A stretch of 64,000 nucleotides of DNA. Origin: Marinobacter sp. S6332 (GTDB taxonomy: Bacteria > Pseudomonadota > Gammaproteobacteria > Pseudomonadales > Oleiphilaceae). Of the stretch, positions 59,154-64,000 are shown one piece after another. The translations under genes were made by a program, and so were the position numbers. The notes under the pieces were generated by a model. The model made no database searches. It had not been told where the DNA came from and saw nothing but the letters and a program-made list of their open reading frames with translations. How positions within the stretch are numbered: position 1 is the first letter of the stretch; every line of letters starts with the position of its first letter. The stretch lies in NCBI RefSeq assembly GCF_023016045.1, contig NZ_JALKAP010000002.1, positions 310,001 to 374,000 on the forward strand. Reading direction: 5' to 3'.

Positions 59154-60677
59154 ATGACAACAACCTACCTCGATCTGATTAACCGCGGTGCAAAAGCTTA
59201 CCCAAACCGCACAGCTATTATCTACCGGGATCAATCCTTTACGTTCCGTGAAGTAGACGAACTGAGCAGCCGTCTGGCAAATGCCATGAGCGCGTCTGGG
59301 ATACAACAGGGGAACTGCATCGCCTTGCTGCTCAACAATGGCCCCTACAGCGTTCCAGTGGACTTTGCCTGCGTAAAAAAAGGCATTAACCGCGTTCCTT
59401 TGAATAGCCGACTCTCTGTTCGCGAACATGCAAAAATGTTGCAAGAAACCGGCGCCCAAATGCTGATATTCGGAGCGGATCTGGCCGATCATGCCGCGGC
59501 CCTGAAAGCCGAGCTGCCGGAGCTGGAATGCCTGGGGCTGGACAGCAAGCTGGAAGGTGGCGTTGACCTTGCCGAGGCAGCTAGCGCCCAATCGGCAAAA
59601 GCGCCAGAGATTACCGTGCAAGGCGACGATGTAGTGGCCACCCTGTTTACTTCGGGTACCACCGGCACGCTCAAAGCGGCGCAACACACTCAGGCCTCCT
59701 ATGCCGCAATCTGCAAAAACGTTTTAATGAACGTGATCAGCCCAAAGCACGATGATGCCATGCTGCATGCCGCATCATTGATCCATGCAAGCGGCGTGTT
59801 CGTGCTGCCATTCTGGTTGCGCGGCGCCAGAACCGTGATTATGGATTCCTTTGATCCCACTCTTTACCTGGAACTGATCGCCAAAGAAAAGATTACCGCC
59901 ATCAATCTGGTTCCTACCATGCTGCAGATGCTGCTGGGCCACCCACAGGTGGAATCAACCGATGCGTCCAGCCTCAAGCACATCATCTATGGTGCCTCCC
60001 CCATGCCGCGGCCAGTCATCGAAAAAGCCATGGAAATCTGGGGGCAGGAGCGCTTCTGGCAATACTACGGTCAAACCGAGTGCCCGCTGGGCATGACTGT
60101 GTTGCGCCCTGAAGATCATCACGGCGACCTGCTCGGCTCCTGCGGCCGCCCCTGCGTGGATGTGGAACTTCGGCTGGTAGATGAAGCCGGAAACGATGTA
60201 CCTGAAGGCCAGCCCGGCGAAATTCTGGTGCGGACACCCATCACAATGAAAGGCTATTACAACGCCCCGGAACTGAATGCTGCAACCTTTACCGAAGACG
60301 GTTGGTTGAGAACCCGTGACGTCGCCGTTTTTGATGAGCGCGGCTTTCTGCACATGAAAGACCGCACATCCGACATGATTATCACCGGTGGATACAACGT
60401 CTACCCACGGGAAGTTGAAGACGTTCTCATGGGACACCCTGCAGTTGCAGAGTGCTCGGTGGTAGGCACCAAAGACGAAAAATGGGTTGAAGCAGTCACC
60501 GCAGCCATCGCGGTAAAGCCTGATGCCCAGGTAACTGAGGCGGAGCTGCTTGAATTCATCGGGGACCAGCTCGCATCCTACAAAAAGCCGCGAAAGTTCA
60601 TCTTTATCGACACCATACCGAAAACGGCCGTAGGTAAACTGAACCGCAAGGCCTTGCGGGATATGCTAGCAAAATAA
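59154..60677 (+). CDS. AMP-forming acyl-CoA synthetase
   Basis: This 507-residue ANL enzyme activates a carboxylic acid to its CoA thioester with ATP. The P-loop is LFTSGTTGTLKAAQHTQ near residue 163, followed by YGQTECPLGM near 305, TRDVAVFDERGFLHMKDRTSDMIITGGYNVYPREVE near 385-420, and the C-terminal catalytic Lys in PKTAVGKLNRKAL. The N-terminus is close to medium/long-chain or aryl ligases. The substrate is not determined. It lies between the crotonase and the carboxylase genes. Confidence 0.92.
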   Translation: MTTTYLDLINRGAKAYPNRTAIIYRDQSFTFREVDELSSRLANAMSASGIQQGNCIALLLNNGPYSVPVDFACVKKGINRVPLNSRLSVREHAKMLQETGAQMLIFGADLADHAAALKAELPELECLGLDSKLEGGVDLAEAASAQSAKAPEITVQGDDVVATLFTSGTTGTLKAAQHTQASYAAICKNVLMNVISPKHDDAMLHAASLIHASGVFVLPFWLRGARTVIMDSFDPTLYLELIAKEKITAINLVPTMLQMLLGHPQVESTDASSLKHIIYGASPMPRPVIEKAMEIWGQERFWQYYGQTECPLGMTVLRPEDHHGDLLGSCGRPCVDVELRLVDEAGNDVPEGQPGEILVRTPITMKGYYNAPELNAATFTEDGWLRTRDVAVFDERGFLHMKDRTSDMIITGGYNVYPREVEDVLMGHPAVAECSVVGTKDEKWVEAVTAAIAVKPDAQVTEAELLEFIGDQLASYKKPRKFIFIDTIPKTAVGKLNRKALRDMLAK

Positions 60678-60746
60678 TTCTGAATCGCTGATTCTACAAG
60701 TAAAACCGGCAGTTAAAACAGGTAGTTAAAACAAAAAGGTACGTGA

Positions 60747-63700
60747 GTGAAATTCAATAAGCTACTAATCGCCAACCGCGGTGAAATCGCTATTCGGATT
60801 GCCAGAGCAGCCGGAGACATGGGGCTGAAATCTGTTGCAGTCTACTCTGAAGACGATAGTGCATCCCTGCATATCCAGCACACGAATCAGGCCATCAAAC
60901 TGCCTGGCAAAGGTGCCCGAGCCTATCTGGATATTGATGCAATTATAGCGGCGGCAATTGAGACAGGTGCCGGTGCCCTACACCCCGGATACGGCTTCCT
61001 GAGCGAGAACCCGGAACTGGCTCGCCGCTGTGCGCAACAAGGCATCACGTTTATCGGCCCCGATGCCAGCACTCTGGAACAGCTAGGGGATAAGGCTGCA
61101 GCGCGACTGCTTGCGCAGAAATGTGGCGTGCCCATTACGCCCGGCACCCAAGGCCGCACCTCTCTCGACGAGGTGAAAGCATTTATTGCCAACCAGAGCG
61201 GCGATGCCTCAGCCGTGATCAAAGCCATATCCGGCGGCGGTGGCCGGGGCATGCGCATTGTTCAGCCTGGCGATGACATTGAAGCCAATTTCCACGCCTG
61301 CGCCCGTGAAGCCAAAGCCGCTTTCGGCGACGACGATCTATACGTTGAACAACTTATCGAGCGCGCCCGCCATATCGAAGTACAGGTGTTGGGCGATGGC
61401 CTTGGAAACGCCGTACACCTGTGGGAGCGCGAGTGCAGCCTGCAGCGGCGCAACCAGAAACTGATTGAAATTGCCCCCAGCCCCACGCTTTCCGAAGCCA
61501 CCCGGAACCTACTGCTGGAAGCGGCTTTACGCCTGGCACAAGAAGTAAACTACGCAGGTCTGGGCACCTTTGAGTTTCTGGTGGACGCAAACGGCTCTGA
61601 CTTTTACTTTATGGAGGCCAACCCTCGGCTTCAGGTAGAACACACAATAACCGAAGAAGTCACCGGGATTGATCTGGTTCAGGCGCAGATTGCTGTGCTT
61701 GGTGGTGCCAGTCTTCAAAGCCTTCAGCTACAACAAGCTGATATCCCTGCACCAAGCGGCTATGCCATTCAATGCCGTATCAATATGGAGTCTCTCGACG
61801 CCAGCGGAGCTACCCACCCAAGTGGCGGCACCCTGTGCGTATTCGAGCCTCCCGGTGGCCCGGGTGTGCGGGTCGACACCTACGGCTACAACGGGTACAC
61901 CACCAACCCTAATTTCGACTCCTTGCTAGCCAAGGTTATCGTGCATAGCCGTTCACAGGATTACGCCCAATCGGTAAGAAAAGCCTACCGGGCTCTTTGC
62001 CAATTCCGGGTTGAAGGGGTTAGAACCAATATCAGCTTTTTGCAGGCTTTGTTGTCGCAATCCGACGTTGCGGATAACAGTGTGTATACCCGTTATGTGG
62101 ACGACCAGATGGCGGCACTAGTTGCAGAGTGCGAGCAGGAACACCCTCGCCTGTATTCCACCACAGAGCCAGCCCAAAAATCCGACAACACCAAGCCCTC
62201 GGCAGAGGCTCCGGAAGGCACAGAGGCTGCCTTGGCTCCCATGCAGGGGCAATTGATCAAGGCTCTGGTGGCGGTAGGGGAAAGCGTCCACAAGGGCCAG
62301 ACCCTCGCCATTATTGAAGCCATGAAAATGGAGCATGAGATACAAGCCTCCGTTGCAGGCAGCGTTCACAGCCTTCCACTTGAACATGGCGACTACGTGA
62401 GCGAAGGCCAGGCAATTGCCTTTATCGAGCCTGGCGAGGGAACCCAAAACATAGAGACAACCGAGAAGACGGTCGACCTGAACCATATCCGCCCGGATCT
62501 GGCAGAGTCCTTCGAGCGTCACCGATTAACTCAAGATGAAGCTCGCCCTGAAGTTATGGCTAAGCGCCACAAGCGGGGCATGCTGTCGGCACGGGAAAAT
62601 GTTGCCAACATCTGCGACCCGGGCAGCTTCATGGAATACGGCGCCCTCACCTTCGCAGCCCAGCGTAAGCGCCGATCCGCAGAAGAGTTGATGCAATCCA
62701 CACCGGCCGATGGTTTAGTAACAGGGGTGGGCGCTGTAAATGGTGACAGCTTCGGTGAAGAACAGGCTCGTTGCGCCGTGCTGGCCTACGATTACACCGT
62801 ACTGGCCGGCACCCAAGGCACAATGAACCACCGCAAGACCGACCGGATTCTGCATGTGGCGGAAGAGCAACACTTGCCGGTGATCTTCTTCACCGAAGGT
62901 GGCGGTGGCCGACCCGGCGATACCGATGATGCAACTCTGATCGCGGGCCTGCACACGCCCAGCTTTTTGCAATACGCCAGGTTAAGCGCACTTGCACCAC
63001 GCATTGCCATAGTGTCTGGGCGCTGTTTTGCCGGCAACGCAGTGTTCGCCGGCTCCAGTGACTTACTTATCGCCACACGCAACTCCAGCTTGGGTATGGC
63101 AGGCCCGGCAATGATTGAGGGTGGCGGCTTGGGCATATTCGCGCCAGAAGATGTTGGCCCTATGTCTGTTCAGGTAGCTAACGGCGTAGTGGATTGCTTG
63201 GTAGAAAACGAACAAGAGGCCGCTCAAGTAGCCCGCAAGCTCATGTCCTATTTTCAGGGGCCCACCGCTGACTGGCAGTGCGACGACCAACGCCTGTTAC
63301 GTTCAAGCATTCCGGAAAACCGTCTGCGCTCCTATGACATTCGTGCATTGATTCAAACGTTGGCCGACAGTGAAAGCTATACCGAGCTTCGGCCAAACTT
63401 CGCACCCGGCATGGTCACTGCTTTCGCCCGCATAGAAGGCCGCCCCGTTGGAATCATTGCCAACGATCCGAGACACCTTGGCGGTGCCATTGATGCTAAT
63501 GGTTCAGACAAAGCCGCACGGTTCATGCAGTTGTGCGACGCGTTTGATGTGCCACTGGTAAGCCTGTGCGACACCCCGGGCTTCATGGTTGGGCCAGAGG
63601 CCGAGAAATCCGGATTGGTCCGACACACCAGCCGCCTGTTTGTGACGGCAGCCAGCCTGCAGATTCCCGTGTTCACCGTTGTGCTGCGCAAAGGTTATGG

Positions 63701-64000
63701 GCTGGGTGCCATGGGCATGGCCGCTGGCTCCTTCCACAACCCTTTCTTCACCGTAGCATGGCCTACTGGCGAGTTTGGTGGCATGGGGCTGGAAGGCGCT
63801 GTTCGCTTGGGATACAAGAATGAACTGGCGAAGGCAGGTGACGAAGCCGCACAAAAAGCGCTGTTTGAAAAACTAGTTGCCAAGCACTACGAACAAGGCA
63901 AAGCCTTGAACATGGCAGTATCACTGGAGATTGATGCAGTTATCGACCCATTCGAAACCAGAAGCTGGATTATTAGGGGCCTCAAGTCCGTTAAAAAAGC
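60747..64000 (+). CDS. Fused biotin-dependent acyl-CoA carboxylase (BC-BCCP-CT), 3' end cut by window
   Basis: The GTG at 60747 starts a frame open to the window edge (1084 codons visible). Biotin carboxylase occupies about 1-450 (KLLIANRGEIAIRIARAAGDMG, KAISGGGGRGMRIV, YFMEANPRLQVEHTITEE). The biotinyl domain has the biotin Lys at about 527 in EAMKMEHE. The carboxyltransferase spans about 575 to the end (GVGAVNGDSFGEEQARCAV, TPGFMVGPEAEKSGLVRHT). All three functions in one polypeptide resembles long acetyl/propionyl-type carboxylases. With the ligase and crotonase it probably acts in acyl-CoA catabolism. Confidence 0.9.
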   Translation, partial: MKFNKLLIANRGEIAIRIARAAGDMGLKSVAVYSEDDSASLHIQHTNQAIKLPGKGARAYLDIDAIIAAAIETGAGALHPGYGFLSENPELARRCAQQGITFIGPDASTLEQLGDKAAARLLAQKCGVPITPGTQGRTSLDEVKAFIANQSGDASAVIKAISGGGGRGMRIVQPGDDIEANFHACAREAKAAFGDDDLYVEQLIERARHIEVQVLGDGLGNAVHLWERECSLQRRNQKLIEIAPSPTLSEATRNLLLEAALRLAQEVNYAGLGTFEFLVDANGSDFYFMEANPRLQVEHTITEEVTGIDLVQAQIAVLGGASLQSLQLQQADIPAPSGYAIQCRINMESLDASGATHPSGGTLCVFEPPGGPGVRVDTYGYNGYTTNPNFDSLLAKVIVHSRSQDYAQSVRKAYRALCQFRVEGVRTNISFLQALLSQSDVADNSVYTRYVDDQMAALVAECEQEHPRLYSTTEPAQKSDNTKPSAEAPEGTEAALAPMQGQLIKALVAVGESVHKGQTLAIIEAMKMEHEIQASVAGSVHSLPLEHGDYVSEGQAIAFIEPGEGTQNIETTEKTVDLNHIRPDLAESFERHRLTQDEARPEVMAKRHKRGMLSARENVANICDPGSFMEYGALTFAAQRKRRSAEELMQSTPADGLVTGVGAVNGDSFGEEQARCAVLAYDYTVLAGTQGTMNHRKTDRILHVAEEQHLPVIFFTEGGGGRPGDTDDATLIAGLHTPSFLQYARLSALAPRIAIVSGRCFAGNAVFAGSSDLLIATRNSSLGMAGPAMIEGGGLGIFAPEDVGPMSVQVANGVVDCLVENEQEAAQVARKLMSYFQGPTADWQCDDQRLLRSSIPENRLRSYDIRALIQTLADSESYTELRPNFAPGMVTAFARIEGRPVGIIANDPRHLGGAIDANGSDKAARFMQLCDAFDVPLVSLCDTPGFMVGPEAEKSGLVRHTSRLFVTAASLQIPVFTVVLRKGYGLGAMGMAAGSFHNPFFTVAWPTGEFGGMGLEGAVRLGYKNELAKAGDEAAQKALFEKLVAKHYEQGKALNMAVSLEIDAVIDPFETRSWIIRGLKSVKK

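Overview
The window looks like chromosome of a marine gammaproteobacterial denitrifier, most likely Marinobacter or a close relative. This rests on gene content, on a nar locus arranged as in Pseudomonas (narXL divergent from a narK-like gene and narGHJI, followed by a PpiC isomerase), and on protein character. It is inference, not a database match. No rRNA, tRNA, CRISPR array, prophage or transposase gene was recognised.

Layout. 1-7171 (minus): nosR-nosZ-nosD-nosF-nosY for N2O reduction; nosY runs off the left edge. 7266-8467 (minus): a small conserved protein and a Crp/Fnr regulator of Dnr type. 8620-17821 (minus): narK-like transporter, narGHJI and a cytoplasmic PPIase. 17929-21088 (plus): narX, narL and ubiT. 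21193-25367: a small membrane protein, a MOSC protein, then selD, ubiV and ubiU (minus), which with ubiT form the O2-independent ubiquinone pathway. 25661-27688: a chemoreceptor with a nitrate-sensing (NIT) domain. 27755-29568 (minus): a sodium:solute symporter with a 43-residue partner. 30022-31440: hemN. 31680-37960: an accessory block with two photolyase-family flavoproteins, a DUF2256 protein, a tandem HAD protein and a secreted solute-binding protein. 38001-42256: Usp, BCCT transporter, a MerR/CDF metal-resistance pair and an AEC transporter. 42444-48046 (plus): norC-norB-FeS protein-norD-norE-norF. 48209-50109 (minus): membrane protein, norQ and a PhnD-like binding protein. 50345-52069: nirS. 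52226-56592: TonB-dependent receptor convergent with exbB-exbD-exbD-tonB. 56815-58273: a second Crp/Fnr regulator and a hemolysin-III-like protein. 58345-64000: enoyl-CoA hydratase, acyl-CoA ligase and a fused biotin-dependent acyl-CoA carboxylase cut by the right edge.

How the genes fit together. Every reductase from nitrate to N2 is present (NarGHI, NirS, NorCB, NosZ), with much of the maturation machinery (NarJ, NorD/NorQ, NosDFY/NosR). Anaerobic heme (HemN) and ubiquinone (UbiTUV) synthesis, nitrate signalling (NarXL), nitrate chemotaxis and two Crp/Fnr regulators are also present. Promoter regions carry recurrent Fnr/Anr/Dnr-like dyads (TTGAY-N4-RTCAA) and NarL-like 7-2-7 heptamer pairs (TACYYMT), strongest before norC and nirS and between ubiU and the NIT chemoreceptor. 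Heme d1 genes (nirE, J, F, D/L/G/H, N) are not seen here.

The most unusual non-coding signal is a dispersed palindromic element present twice, in nosZ-nosD (2786-2977) and downstream of norF (48088-48194). Its end modules are conserved, but its outer arms differ between copies while staying perfectly self-complementary within each copy. All start-site changes, motif positions and site calls were made by eye from the sequence; no searches were run.
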